Shown: positions 45,570-54,747 of the stretch, in pieces
Numbering within the stretch: the first letter of the stretch is position 1
Layout: the number at the start of each line of letters is the position of its first letter
Assembly: GCF_000735695.2 (NCBI RefSeq)
Contig: NZ_JASZ02000004.1
Coordinates: forward strand, 62,001 to 126,000
Reading direction: 5' to 3'
From: Kaistella haifensis DSM 19056
Lineage (GTDB): Bacteria > Bacteroidota > Bacteroidia > Flavobacteriales > Weeksellaceae
Length of the DNA: 64,000 nucleotides
Made by a program: the position numbers and the translations under genes
The notes under the pieces: generated by a model
The model's input: only the letters and a program-made list of their open reading frames with translations
What the model was told of the DNA's origin: nothing
Databases searched by the model: none

Positions 45570-46472
45570 CTACTTTACCACATTTTTCAACGCGTGATCA
45601 AGCTCGTTATATTTAAAAATAAACCCTTTTGATTTAATTTTTTGGTTGCTGGCATTTACTCCGTTTAAGATCATTTCGCTCATTTCACCCATGGTAAGTT
45701 TCAAAATTACGCCAGGAACAGCCATTGGAATGTAATTTTTATCCATTGATTTCGCTAAGGTTTTCATTAATTGTGCATTTGTCGGAACTTCGTCTGCACA
45801 GGCGTTGAAGGTACCACTCATGTCTTCATTTTCAAGAGCGAATACTAACATACCCACCAAATCGTCCACATGGATCCACGGAAAATATTGCTTACCACTA
45901 CCAACTGGTGAAGCAAGATGAAGATTCGTTAATTTTTTTAAAGGTTCCAGAAATCCACCATGGGCCGAAATTACAGGAGAAATTCTAAGTTTTACAATTC
46001 TTTCCGAAATTGCTTCGAAGCGGTTTGCGGATTCTTCCCACAAACGACAAACTTCCGTAAGAAAATCTTTTTTTTGCGGCTCATCATTTTCCGTAGCAGC
46101 CTTTTCATCATTCCAATCACCGTAATAATTAATTCCTGAAGCCGAAATGAATGATTGTAATTTAATGTTTTTTTCCTTAATTTTCTTTTCTATAAATAGG
46201 GCAGAATCCACGCGGGAACTGATGATTTCCTTCTTGTATGCCTTAGTCCACCGTTTAGCAATTGTTGCGCCTGCCAAGTGGATGATGCTGTGAATGCCTT
46301 CCAGAGCACCTTCTTCCAAATAGTCATTTTCATAATTCCAGACAAATTCATGGTCGAATATGTTTTGTTTTTTCCTCACCAAGCAATGTGCGGTATAACC
46401 TCTTTCCTTAAGCGCAGAATACAATTTTTTCCCTACCATTCCGCTAGCTCCCGTGATTAAAATTTTTTTCAT
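45570..46472 (-). CDS. TIGR01777-family epimerase/oxidoreductase
   Basis: 300 residues, extended short-chain dehydrogenase-like. The N-terminal ILITGASGMVGKKLYSAL binds NAD(P). IIHLAGATIAKRWTKAYKKE, SASGINYYGD and HVDDLVG are family features. The C-terminal segment KSMDKNYIPMAVPGVILKLTMGEMSEMIL is the DUF1731 tail. Its activity is unknown. It lies 27 bp after marR on the same strand and near the carotenoid operon, where such genes are often found. Confidence 0.9.
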   Translation of the reverse strand: MKKILITGASGMVGKKLYSALKERGYTAHCLVRKKQNIFDHEFVWNYENDYLEEGALEGIHSIIHLAGATIAKRWTKAYKKEIISSRVDSALFIEKKIKEKNIKLQSFISASGINYYGDWNDEKAATENDEPQKKDFLTEVCRLWEESANRFEAISERIVKLRISPVISAHGGFLEPLKKLTNLHLASPVGSGKQYFPWIHVDDLVGMLVFALENEDMSGTFNACADEVPTNAQLMKTLAKSMDKNYIPMAVPGVILKLTMGEMSEMILNGVNASNQKIKSKGFIFKYNELDHALKNVVK

Positions 46473-46499
46473 TTTAATTTTTTTTAATGTTGTGGAGAT

Positions 46500-47144
46500 T
46501 TAGATTAAATTATTAATTTCCGTAATGTCAGAATCTTTGTATTGGTGATAGACATTAAAGTGAAATTCGTTTAATTTTTTTAAAGTTTTAAGTAAATTAT
46601 CCTTTTCTTCAGTATCTAATTTTGCAGATAAAACTCTGGAAGTGATGCTTACAGATTCAACGGATTGATGAAAATACTTTTTACCAAGTTCGGAAATTTT
46701 CAATCGGGTTACCCGCTTATCTTTGCTGTCCGGAATTTCCTCCAGCAGATTGTTTTTCACTAATCTTCTGATGATTTCCATTCCTGTCTGTTTTTCATGG
46801 GCATTCTTTTCAACCAGTTGCATTTTGGTTAGCAAAGGTTCGTCCATAATTCTATAGAGGTAGGTGAACTCTTCGTTGTATAATTCCGGAAAATCTTGCA
46901 GTCCTCTACGAATCATTTGCTTTGTAAAACGAGAAAGCAGGATCACTTGCTTGGCAATTTCATTTTCTAAATCGTTGACCTTCTTGTGCTCACTCTCCGA
47001 GATAAATCGTGGGCTTTGACTTTTGTAATGCTTGTCATTTAAAAAATTACGAAAATCCTCAATGGTGGAATCGTTTTTAGAGCTTCCTGAATTTTCAAAT
47101 TCTTGAACTTCTAAAAGTAAATTGATAAAAAAATTGGTATTCAT
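46500..47144 (-). CDS. MarR-family regulator, probable controller of the carotenoid operon
   Basis: 214 residues. A winged-helix core is at about 85-160: YLYRIMDEPLLTKMQLVEKN, EKQTGMEIIRRLVKNNLLEE and the wing DSKDKRVTRLKISELGKKYF, the conserved D-x-R-x8-T/L region of MarR proteins. An N-terminal extension of about 80 residues is longer than usual. The gene is divergent from crtI (407 bp apart) and starts the operon with TIGR01777. Regulation of crt is inferred from position. Confidence 0.88.
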   Translation of the reverse strand: MNTNFFINLLLEVQEFENSGSSKNDSTIEDFRNFLNDKHYKSQSPRFISESEHKKVNDLENEIAKQVILLSRFTKQMIRRGLQDFPELYNEEFTYLYRIMDEPLLTKMQLVEKNAHEKQTGMEIIRRLVKNNLLEEIPDSKDKRVTRLKISELGKKYFHQSVESVSITSRVLSAKLDTEEKDNLLKTLKKLNEFHFNVYHQYKDSDITEINNLI

Positions 47145-47146
47145 TA

Positions 47147-47323
47147 TTAAGAGATTAAAAATTGAGGTTGCGAATGTGGTTTTGCATAAGACAATTTCGC
47201 AATTTTTTCCGGTACAAAATACGTAACTAATCCGTAATTCATCCGTGTATTTTCTAGGTTTAAAAATCCGACTTTCTCTAAACGGGAAGGCTTAACAACC
47301 AGATGTTGGATTTCGCCGATGAC
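47147..47323 (-). pseudogene. C-terminal fragment of an unrecognised protein
   Basis: Open for 58 codons on the minus strand (GEIQHLVVKPSRLEKVGFLN...AKLSYAKPHSQPQFLIS) with good codon use but no start codon before an in-frame TAA, and ending 2 bp before the marR start. It reads like the tail of a real protein whose 5' part is gone. I do not recognise the family. Confidence 0.5.
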
Positions 47324-47333
47324 TTAATCCATG

Positions 47334-47471
47334 TTATTTATAAAATTCTTGCTCAGTGGTGTTTAAATCTTCAGTAAATTGGTAAATACTTTTTGGACGC
47401 TCGCCATACGGTAAAATATAATCAGAATAAGCTTCTATAATGCTGCCTTTTGTAAAAACTTCTGTTTTCAT
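47334..47471 (-). pseudogene. N-terminal fragment of a TetR-type/COQ9-like protein
   Basis: 45 codons on the minus strand from the ATG at 47469-47471: MKTEVFTKGSIIEAYSDYIL then PYGERPKSIYQFTEDLNTTE and QEFYK-stop. This matches the first helices of a Bacteroidota TetR-like family (rest of about 200 residues absent). It abuts the next fragment within 11 bp, in another frame, suggesting a deletion that fused two gene remnants. It could also be an expressed micro-protein. Confidence 0.5.
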
Positions 47472-47526
47472 TTTATAAGTGAATTGTTAATTGGTAAAAG
47501 ATTATACAAATATAAAAATAAAAGTA

Positions 47527-47534
47527 TATATTTG
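47527..47534 (+). promoter_or_regulatory. -7 element of the carotenoid operon
   Basis: TATATTTG matches TAnnTTTG, 17 bp before the crtI ATG. The expected -33 position has no TTG, consistent with a regulated promoter. Confidence 0.5.
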
Positions 47535-47551
47535 GACAATTATTTTTACTC

Positions 47552-49015
47552 ATGAAAAAAGCTATAATTATTGGGTCCGGTTTTTCATCTTTGTCTGCGG
47601 CGTGCTACCTCGCAAAATCTGGATTTAATGTAACTGTTTTAGAAAAAAATGAACAGCTTGGAGGAAGGGCTTCCATGATGGAGATTGATGAATTCAAGTT
47701 CGATATGGGACCGAGTTGGTATTGGATGCCTGATGTTTTCGAACGTTTTTTCGCAGATTTTGGAAAAAACGTCTCAGAATATTATACGCTTGAAAAACTT
47801 TCTCCGGCTTACCGAGTGGTTTTTGGTAAAAATGATTTTATTGATATAGAAGATACTCCAGAAAAAATTATCCAAACTTTTGAAAGTATTGAAAAAGGTT
47901 CGGGAAAGCATCTGAAAAAATTTATGAGTGAATCGCAAGAGAATTATGATATCGCTATGAAGGATTTGGTTTATCAGCCGGGGCTTTCAGTAACGGAATT
48001 GGTGTCGTGGGAAACAGCAAAGCGACTAGGTCTTTTCGTAAAAAATATCAGTCAGCAAATCCGAAAAAATATAAAAAATCCAAAACTGAGAAGTATTTTG
48101 GAATTTCCCGTCCTGTTTTTGGGCGCGAAACCAAAGGATACACCCGCTTTTTATAATTTTATGAATTATGCAGACTTTGGTTTGGGAACTTGGTATCCGA
48201 AAGGCGGTTTTAATGCCGTTGCTTTAGGGATGGTGAAATTGGCCAAAGAATTAGGTGTGGATTTCAAAACCAATGCCGCGGTGCAATCTATACAGACAGA
48301 AAAGGGTAAAGTAGTGAGTGTTTCTACGGAAAAAGAAACCTTCGCTGCCGATGTTTTTATTTCGGGAGCGGATTATGCCCACACTGAAAATCTACTTAAA
48401 AATAACAGAAACTACAGTGAAGAATCTTGGAAAAAGAAAACTTTTGCTCCCAGCTCGTTGCTTTATTATGTTGCTTTTGATAAGAAAGTTGAAACTTTGG
48501 AACATCATAATCTGTTTTTTGACACCGATTTTGAGCAGCACGCTGAGGAAATTTACGACACAATGACCTTCCCGAAATCGCCATTGTTCTACGCTAATTT
48601 TTCCAGCAAAACGGACAGCTCGCTTTGTCCAGAAGGTAAAGAAATTGGATTTTTCCTTATTCCGATTGCGGTGGATTTAGAAGATTCGGAAGAGATCCAT
48701 GAGCATTATTTTAATTTAATATTAGATAGGATTAAGGATTCAACCGGTGAAGATCTGAGGCCGAAGATTTTATTCAAAAAAAGTTTTGGAACCCAAGATT
48801 TCAAAAATCGCTATAATTCTTGTCGGGGGAACGCTTATGGTTTAGCAAATACGCTAATGCAAACTTCTGTGCTAAGACCTTCCATAAGAAATAAAAAATT
48901 AGATAATTTCTTTTATACAGGTCAGTTAACCGTTCCTGGTCCTGGGGTACCACCCGCATTAATTTCCGGAAAGGTGGTAAGTGAATATATTTTAAGCAAA
49001 GGAAAATTTAATTAA
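47552..49015 (+). CDS. crtI: phytoene desaturase
   Basis: 487 residues. An FAD/NAD-binding N-terminus (KAIIIGSGFSSLSAACYLAKSGF...VLEKNEQLGGRASMME) is followed by FDMGPSWYWMPDVFERFF and a C-terminal signature FYTGQLTVPGPGVPPALISGKVV. Converts phytoene to lycopene by four desaturations. First gene of the carotenoid operon, 14 bp before crtB. The product is membrane-associated. Confidence 0.95.
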   Translation: MKKAIIIGSGFSSLSAACYLAKSGFNVTVLEKNEQLGGRASMMEIDEFKFDMGPSWYWMPDVFERFFADFGKNVSEYYTLEKLSPAYRVVFGKNDFIDIEDTPEKIIQTFESIEKGSGKHLKKFMSESQENYDIAMKDLVYQPGLSVTELVSWETAKRLGLFVKNISQQIRKNIKNPKLRSILEFPVLFLGAKPKDTPAFYNFMNYADFGLGTWYPKGGFNAVALGMVKLAKELGVDFKTNAAVQSIQTEKGKVVSVSTEKETFAADVFISGADYAHTENLLKNNRNYSEESWKKKTFAPSSLLYYVAFDKKVETLEHHNLFFDTDFEQHAEEIYDTMTFPKSPLFYANFSSKTDSSLCPEGKEIGFFLIPIAVDLEDSEEIHEHYFNLILDRIKDSTGEDLRPKILFKKSFGTQDFKNRYNSCRGNAYGLANTLMQTSVLRPSIRNKKLDNFFYTGQLTVPGPGVPPALISGKVVSEYILSKGKFN

Positions 49016-49029
49016 TAAAGAAGATCATT

Positions 49030-49875
49030 ATGAATAATTTTCAAAAATTCAATAAAATTTCAGATTGTACTTCTCAGTTGGTAACCAAACAGTACAGCAC
49101 TTCTTTTTACTGGGCCTCTTCGTTATTCAGTCGGGAGATTCGTCAGCATATTTATAATATTTATGGCTTCGTACGGTTTGCTGATGAAATAGTCGATACC
49201 TTCCATGATTATGATAAGCAGAAATTGCTTAATGAATTCGAAAGAAATTACAGAGAAACTTTGGAAGACGGAATTTCACTTAATCCTGTGATTCAGTCAT
49301 TCTGCAGAACTCAAAAAGAAAATAATATTCCGCAGGATTTGGTCGATGCATTTCTATATTCCATGAAAATGGATTTAGGCGAGATTAAAGATTTAAATGA
49401 TGAATTGTATAATCTCTACATTTATGGAAGTGCAGAAGTGGTGGGATTAATGTGTTTAAAAGTCTTTGTGAAAACGCAAGAGGACTACGAAAAAATGAAA
49501 CCTTATGCACAAAGTCTTGGTGCAGCTTTTCAAAAAATCAATTTTCTTCGGGATATTTCCGCTGATTACAACGATTTGAATCGCACCTATTTCCCAAATG
49601 TGAATTTTCTGGATTTTTCAGAAAGAGAAAAAGCAGAAATAGAATTAAATATTAAGAGCGATTTTGAAAAGGCGCTCATCGGAATCAAGATGCTTCCTTT
49701 ATCAAGCAGAAGCGCAGTTTTTATGGCGTACAAGTATTACATCAGTCTTTTCAAGAAAATCAGAAAACAGCGTGCAGAAACCCTGATGAAAAGTAGAATC
49801 CGTGTTTCTAACGCAAGGAAAATTTATCTGATGGGAGAGATGCTTCTAACTAAGAATTTATACTTTATTCGATGA
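49030..49875 (+). CDS. crtB: phytoene synthase
   Basis: 281 residues. Joins two geranylgeranyl-PP molecules into phytoene. Aspartate-rich motifs are RFADEIVDTF (about 55) and LRDISADYNDLNRTYFP (about 175), with STSFYWASSLF at the N-terminus; all are squalene/phytoene synthase features. Overlaps the next gene by ATGA. No GGPP synthase gene is in this operon. Confidence 0.95.
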   Translation: MNNFQKFNKISDCTSQLVTKQYSTSFYWASSLFSREIRQHIYNIYGFVRFADEIVDTFHDYDKQKLLNEFERNYRETLEDGISLNPVIQSFCRTQKENNIPQDLVDAFLYSMKMDLGEIKDLNDELYNLYIYGSAEVVGLMCLKVFVKTQEDYEKMKPYAQSLGAAFQKINFLRDISADYNDLNRTYFPNVNFLDFSEREKAEIELNIKSDFEKALIGIKMLPLSSRSAVFMAYKYYISLFKKIRKQRAETLMKSRIRVSNARKIYLMGEMLLTKNLYFIR

Positions 49876-50327
49876 AATTTTTGATCATAATTTTTACGCT
49901 GATGTGCAATATTATTTTTGCTCAAAACCTCAAAGAGCTGAGAAATTATTTAATTAAAGGTGAAAAATCTTCAGCTGCAGCAATACAATTGATGGAGAAA
50001 TCTGAGGCGCTTATTAAACAAAATAAATTGCCTATTTATCAAGGTTTTTACAGTGTCGGACAATTTTTCATGGCAAAACATGCTGCCAATCCTTTTAAAA
50101 AATTATCTTATTTTAAAGAAGGAAAAAAAAGCCTGAATCATGCAATTAGCAGCGATTCGAAAAATTTGGAATTGAGATTGTTCAGACTGATGACCCAAGA
50201 ACAGGCACCAGCTTTTCTGAATTATACCGATAATATTAAAGAAGATCGCTCATTTATTTTGAAAAATTATGAAAATATAACGGACGAAGATTTGAAAATT
50301 TTCATTAAAAAATATTTAAAAAAATGA
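49872..50327 (+). CDS. secreted helical protein of unknown function inside the crt operon
   Basis: 151 residues with a signal peptide (MKFLIIIFTLMCNIIFAQ). The mature part appears helical and TPR-like (IQLMEKSEALIKQNKLPIYQ, HAISSDSKNLELRLFRLMTQ). I do not recognise a named family. ATGA overlaps at both ends (with crtB and crtZ) show strict co-translation, so a role in pigment handling or envelope assembly is plausible but unproven. Confidence 0.8.
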   Translation: MKFLIIIFTLMCNIIFAQNLKELRNYLIKGEKSSAAAIQLMEKSEALIKQNKLPIYQGFYSVGQFFMAKHAANPFKKLSYFKEGKKSLNHAISSDSKNLELRLFRLMTQEQAPAFLNYTDNIKEDRSFILKNYENITDEDLKIFIKKYLKK

Positions 50328-50791
50328 TTCTACTATATTTGGCAATCACAGCAGTTACTTTTGTAGCAATGGAAGGCATCACATGGCTAACCCACAAATA
50401 CATCATGCATGGACTTCTCGGCTGGTATTTTCACGAAGATCATCACCAACCTGGCTATTCACACGTTTTCGAGAAGAACGATTTTTTCTTTGTGGTTTTT
50501 GCTATTCCTTGTATGATTTTGTTTTATCTCGGAACTGTGGGCGGAATTACCTGGTTAGCATTTTTAGCAGCGGGAGTTTTACTCTACGGAATTTGCTATT
50601 TTTTGGTCCATGATGTACTGATACACCGAAGGTTCAAATGGTTTGATAAAGTTGACCACTGGTACTTCCGAGGGTTGAGAAAAGGACATAAAATTCACCA
50701 CAAACATTTAGGAAAAGAAGATGGCGAATGTTTCGGAATGCTTTACGTACCCAAAAAATATTTTATTGAAGCCAGAAAAATGCGCAAATAG
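50324..50791 (+). CDS. crtZ: beta-carotene hydroxylase
   Basis: 155 residues, membrane di-iron hydroxylase. Histidine clusters: HKYIMHG (about 24), HEDHHQPGYSH (about 38), HDVLIHRRF (about 100) and HKIHHKHLG (about 127). Hydroxylates beta-carotene to zeaxanthin. Hydrophobic stretches separate the clusters. ATGA overlap with the preceding gene. Confidence 0.93.
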   Translation: MILLYLAITAVTFVAMEGITWLTHKYIMHGLLGWYFHEDHHQPGYSHVFEKNDFFFVVFAIPCMILFYLGTVGGITWLAFLAAGVLLYGICYFLVHDVLIHRRFKWFDKVDHWYFRGLRKGHKIHHKHLGKEDGECFGMLYVPKKYFIEARKMRK

Positions 50792-50853
50792 TTGATTCAT
50801 GATGTTTTGTTGGACTTTTTACATAAATGATTAACGATGAACTAACCATTATC

Positions 50854-51588
50854 ATGGAGAAATATTACTATATCCTTTTAAATATCGCGACATTTTCAGT
50901 GCCGTTTTTTTTTAGTTTTGAAAAGAAGTGGATGCATTTTGCGCGATTTTGGAAACCATATTTTCTAGCAATTATCAGCGTTGGATTATTCTTTATTATT
51001 TGGGATATCTTCTTCGCATATTCCGATATTTGGGGTTTCAACGATCAATACTTATTAGGATTTAGAATATTGAAATTGCCTATCGAGGAATGGCTGTTCT
51101 TTCTTCTCATTCCTTATTCCAGTAATTTTATCCATTACTCACTGGAATATTTCTTTCCAAGATTACAGTTAAGTAAAATTGCTACGCAGATCATCAGCAT
51201 CGCGCTACTAATAATTTCTTTGGGCGTTGTGCTGAGTAATTATGATCGATTGTACACCTTGTGCAGTTTCGGTTTATTTGCCTTGCTCATGTTGGCCCAA
51301 ATCATCTATCAGTGGAAATATGCCCGACGTTTTTATCTAAGTTTTATCCTGATTTATCTGCCATTTTATTTTGTAAATGGTGCTTTGACAGGAAGTTATT
51401 CGGCAAATCCCGTAGTATATTATGATAATGCTGAAAATCTTGGAATTCGTGTGGGAACCATGCCACTGGAAGATTCTTTCTATTGTTTTTCGATGCTTTA
51501 TAGCAGCGTATTGCTTTTTGAATTTTTAAAGAAAAAAATGAATTTAGATCAACCGATTAGAATCAATCATGGACATAAAAATAACTAA
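50854..51588 (+). CDS. lycopene cyclase (CrtYcd-type membrane protein)
   Basis: 244 residues from the ATG at 50854 (MEKYYYILLNIATFSVPFFF), preferred because family members begin this way; an ATG at 50827 would add 9 residues. Multiple membrane helices. Two repeats each contain a PxE(E/D) motif: PIEEWLFFLLIPY and PLEDSFYCFSMLY, the hallmark of heterodimeric-type lycopene cyclases fused in one chain. Converts lycopene to beta-carotene. Its 3' end overlaps the SRPBCC gene by 20 bp. Confidence 0.92.
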   Translation: MEKYYYILLNIATFSVPFFFSFEKKWMHFARFWKPYFLAIISVGLFFIIWDIFFAYSDIWGFNDQYLLGFRILKLPIEEWLFFLLIPYSSNFIHYSLEYFFPRLQLSKIATQIISIALLIISLGVVLSNYDRLYTLCSFGLFALLMLAQIIYQWKYARRFYLSFILIYLPFYFVNGALTGSYSANPVVYYDNAENLGIRVGTMPLEDSFYCFSMLYSSVLLFEFLKKKMNLDQPIRINHGHKNN

Positions 51589-52063
51589 ACAATCTGGCAT
51601 TTATACCTTGACTTCTAGACAGGTTTTGCCAATGCCCCTGGAAAAAGCATGGGCATTTTTCTCTTTACCGCAAAATTTAGACAAAATTACCCCAGTTGAT
51701 ATGGCGTTTTCCATCACCAATAATCCACCAAATTACACCTATCAAGGACAAATCATTACCTATAAAATAGGAGTTTTTCCTTTGATTAAAAGTAATTGGG
51801 TAACGGAAATTACGCACCTGAAAGAAGGCGAGTTTTTTGTCGACGAACAACGTTTCGGGCCTTATGCGATGTGGCACCATGAACACCATTTTGAAGAACT
51901 ACAAGATGGCAAAGTTCTTATGACAGATATTGTTAATTTCAAATTACCGATGGGATTTGTTGGCGATCTGGTAGCAGGATTTTTTGTGAAAAACAAAGTG
52001 AGAAAAATCTTCGAAAGTAGATTTAAAATTTTGGGAGATTTATTTCCTGCTCACAGTTCGTAA
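51569..52063 (+). CDS. SRPBCC-family ligand-binding protein
   Basis: 164 residues. START/Bet v1-like fold: SRQVLPMPLEKAWAFFSLPQ at the N-terminus, GPYAMWHHEHHFEEL in the middle and the final amphipathic helix. Such proteins bind hydrophobic ligands and are common in flavobacterial carotenoid/photolyase clusters. A 20-bp overlap with the cyclase gene indicates translational coupling. Ligand unknown. Confidence 0.88.
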   Translation: MDIKITKQSGIYTLTSRQVLPMPLEKAWAFFSLPQNLDKITPVDMAFSITNNPPNYTYQGQIITYKIGVFPLIKSNWVTEITHLKEGEFFVDEQRFGPYAMWHHEHHFEELQDGKVLMTDIVNFKLPMGFVGDLVAGFFVKNKVRKIFESRFKILGDLFPAHSS

Positions 52064-52104
52064 GCTCAATTCAATACCACCATGTATAAAATATAGTTTT
52101 AATA

Positions 52105-53400
52105 ATGAAAATCAACATATTCTGGTTCAGAAGAGATTTACGATTAGATGATAATCATGGGCTGTATCAGGCATTATCGCAAGATTTAAAAGTAGTTCCC
52201 ATCTTCATCTTCGATCAGCAAATTCTAACTCAACTTTCCGATAAGAAAGACAAGCGCGTTCAATTTATTTACGAGGCAATTGAAAGGTTAAACAGAAAGT
52301 TAGCAAAGGTGGCTTCTGGAGTTGATATATATTATGGCAACCCAAAGGAAGTTTTCGAAAAAATTATTAAAAAATATGATGTTCATTCCGTTTTCACCAA
52401 CGAAGATTATGAACCGTATGCGCTGAGAAGAGATGATGAAATTCGTAAATTTCTACAATCAAAAAGCATTGAATTTAAAACTTTTAAAGATCAAGTCATT
52501 TTCGCACCACAGGAAGTTTTAAAGAAAGATGGGCAGCCGTTTCAAGTGTACAGCCCGTATGCTAAACAATGGGAATCTCAATTACCTGAACATTTAGAAG
52601 AGTACAAATCAGAAGATTTATTAGATCATTTTTTTCAATTTACACCGAATCATTTAACGCTGAAAGATATTGGTTTTGAAAATGCAGGAGAAATTTTTCA
52701 AAAGCCCAGTTTAAGTGAGGATTTACTGAAACAATATGGTGCAAAAAGAAATTTCCCCGCAGCAGATGCAACTTCAAAAGTGTCCGTCCATTTAAGATTT
52801 GGAACAGTGGGAATTCGGAAATTGGTAAATTACGCAAGGAAAAATAGTAATAAATTCCTTCGGGAATTGATCTGGAGAGAATTTTTTATGATGTTGCTCT
52901 ATCATTTTCCACACACCGTCACCAAATCCTTCAAGCCTAAATATGATCAGGTGAAATGGGAGTTCGACGAAGATAAATTTAAAAAATGGTGCGAAGGAAA
53001 AACAGGTTTTCCACTGGTGGATGCTGGGATGAGAGAGCTTAATGAAACTGGTTTCATGCACAACCGAGTTCGCATGCTCGTAGCAAGTTTTTTAATCAAA
53101 GATTTGCATATTGATTGGAAAATTGGGGAAGCGTATTTTGCCAATAAATTGTTGGATTATGATCAGGCGCAAAATATTGGAAATTGGCAATGGGTAGCAG
53201 GTTCAGGTGCAGATGGTTCACCTTATTTTAGAGTTTTTAATCCATATCTGCAGCAGGAGAAATTTGACAAAAATTTCACCTACATAAAAAAATGGATTCC
53301 CGAATTTGGAACAGCAGATTACCCAAAGGAAATGGTTAACCACGATGAGGAAAGAAAAAAAGCCATCGAGTATTATAAAGATGCCTTAAACAGTGATTAA
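52105..53400 (+). CDS. cryptochrome/deoxyribodipyrimidine photolyase
   Basis: 431 residues. An N-terminal antenna domain (INIFWFRRDLRLDDNHGLYQ) is followed by the FAD-binding helical domain with RELIWREFFMMLLYHFP, VDAGMRELNETGFMHNRVRM and DYDQAQNIGNWQWVAGSGAD. The Trp-rich electron-transfer region is present. Repairs pyrimidine dimers with blue light; a pure photoreceptor role cannot be excluded. Last gene of the operon, so pigment and photorepair are co-expressed. Confidence 0.93.
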   Translation: MKINIFWFRRDLRLDDNHGLYQALSQDLKVVPIFIFDQQILTQLSDKKDKRVQFIYEAIERLNRKLAKVASGVDIYYGNPKEVFEKIIKKYDVHSVFTNEDYEPYALRRDDEIRKFLQSKSIEFKTFKDQVIFAPQEVLKKDGQPFQVYSPYAKQWESQLPEHLEEYKSEDLLDHFFQFTPNHLTLKDIGFENAGEIFQKPSLSEDLLKQYGAKRNFPAADATSKVSVHLRFGTVGIRKLVNYARKNSNKFLRELIWREFFMMLLYHFPHTVTKSFKPKYDQVKWEFDEDKFKKWCEGKTGFPLVDAGMRELNETGFMHNRVRMLVASFLIKDLHIDWKIGEAYFANKLLDYDQAQNIGNWQWVAGSGADGSPYFRVFNPYLQQEKFDKNFTYIKKWIPEFGTADYPKEMVNHDEERKKAIEYYKDALNSD

Positions 53401-53667
53401 ATTTATGGTGATTTCATTTTTTTTTAATATTAAAATAAGCACAAAGCGCAGATGCAAATTAATTTCGAGGTCAATCAAACAGTGCAGATGATGAACAAAT
53501 TACTGACTATAATGGAGTAAAATACTCATGTATTAAAATGCCCGTGGCAGCAGCAATTGCCATCTTTCATCTTTCAAAGTTTTATCATTAAAATCAGCCA
53601 TTTTTTTTGAATAAAATGTTTTCTGTGGAAATTTCCATGGAAACTTTCTCGCTTCTTCCTTTTAGAA
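53401..53667. other. intergenic region after the photolyase gene
   Basis: No proper gene. One open segment (53463-53591, + strand) encodes a coding-like stretch, ADDEQITDYNGVKYSCIKMP and onwards, but has no start codon at its head. It may be a remnant. Confidence 0.5.
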
Positions 53668-53675
53668 TATCTTTG
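53668..53675 (+). promoter_or_regulatory. -7 element of the NdpA-like gene
   Basis: TATCTTTG matches TAnnTTTG, 22 bp before the ATG at 53698. Confidence 0.5.
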
Positions 53676-53697
53676 CAACTTTATTTAAAACTTAAAA

Positions 53698-54714
53698 ATG
53701 CTCTCAAAAATTATCGTTCATAAAGTCGGAAACAGAATCAATCAGGAATCTTTAATCCTTTCCCAAGAAGAATTGCAACTGGAGGAAGACATGAAAGAAT
53801 TGCTTGAAGATTTCTTTCTGAAAGCCTTCAAATCAGAGGAACAGTTTTGTTTTTACAGCGACACTTATTTGGTTAATAATCCTGTGTACAGCTCAGTTTC
53901 CGAGATTTTTGAAGACAAAAACAAATTCGTTTACGAAGCGGAAAATATTGCGCAACATTTGTATGATATCGCTGAAAATCCGCGGGTACAAAGCGGCGAA
54001 CTCTTCATCGTTTATTTTGAAGGCGAAGAAAACGCCGACGGAAACAAAATCGATTCAATCGGGATTTTCAAAACCGAAAATAAGAATCCTTTCCTGAAAA
54101 TTTTCCCTCAGAACGAAGCTTTCGAAATCGAAAAAGATTACGGAATTGGGCTTTCCAAGCTGGATAAAGGCGCGTTGATCTACAACAGCAGCAAAGAAAC
54201 AGGTTATGCTGTTTCGGTGGTTGATAACAACAAAAATGGCGATATGTACTATTGGTTCGAGGATTTCTTGAAAGTGAAACAGCGCGACGACGAATATTTT
54301 CAAACCCAAGAAACGCTCACGGTTTACAAAGAATATATCACCAAGCAACTTCCCCAGGAATTTGAAACAACCAAAGCCGACCAGGCCGATTTCCTCAACA
54401 AATCCATCAACTTTTTCAAGGAAAAAGAAACCTTTGATTTTGATGAATTTACCAACGAAGTTTTGGAAGATCCTAATGTTATCGAGAGTTTCAGCAATTT
54501 CAAATCCGATTATGAGCAAGAAATGCAGGTTTCCATTTCCGAAGATTTTGCCATCAGTGAAGCGGCGGTGAAGAAGCAAAGCCGAGGTTTCAAAAGTGTG
54601 ATCAAACTCGACAAAAATTTCCATATCTACGTTCACGGCGACCGAAAACTCATCGAAACCGGACAAGATGAGAAAGGGAAATATTACCGACTTTATTTCG
54701 AAGAAGAACAATAA
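53698..54714 (+). CDS. nucleoid-associated protein (NdpA/YejK family)
   Basis: 338 residues, with N-terminal LSKIIVHKVGNRINQESLIL and the family segments FVYEAENIAQHLYDIAENPR, SGELFIVYFEG, KNPFLKIFPQNEAFEI and C-terminal KLDKNFHIYVHGDRKLIETG. NdpA proteins associate with the nucleoid and sometimes occur next to phage-defence genes. Role in this organism unknown. 33 bp before the Nei-like gene on the same strand. Confidence 0.9.
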   Translation: MLSKIIVHKVGNRINQESLILSQEELQLEEDMKELLEDFFLKAFKSEEQFCFYSDTYLVNNPVYSSVSEIFEDKNKFVYEAENIAQHLYDIAENPRVQSGELFIVYFEGEENADGNKIDSIGIFKTENKNPFLKIFPQNEAFEIEKDYGIGLSKLDKGALIYNSSKETGYAVSVVDNNKNGDMYYWFEDFLKVKQRDDEYFQTQETLTVYKEYITKQLPQEFETTKADQADFLNKSINFFKEKETFDFDEFTNEVLEDPNVIESFSNFKSDYEQEMQVSISEDFAISEAAVKKQSRGFKSVIKLDKNFHIYVHGDRKLIETGQDEKGKYYRLYFEEEQ

Positions 54715-54747
54715 AAAAGCAATCCTTTAACTTAAAATTTACCCAAA

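Noticed and set aside
54055-54711. 218-codon minus-strand frame
   Set aside because: Antisense shadow of the NdpA-like gene; phenylalanine-rich composition typical of a reverse-strand frame.
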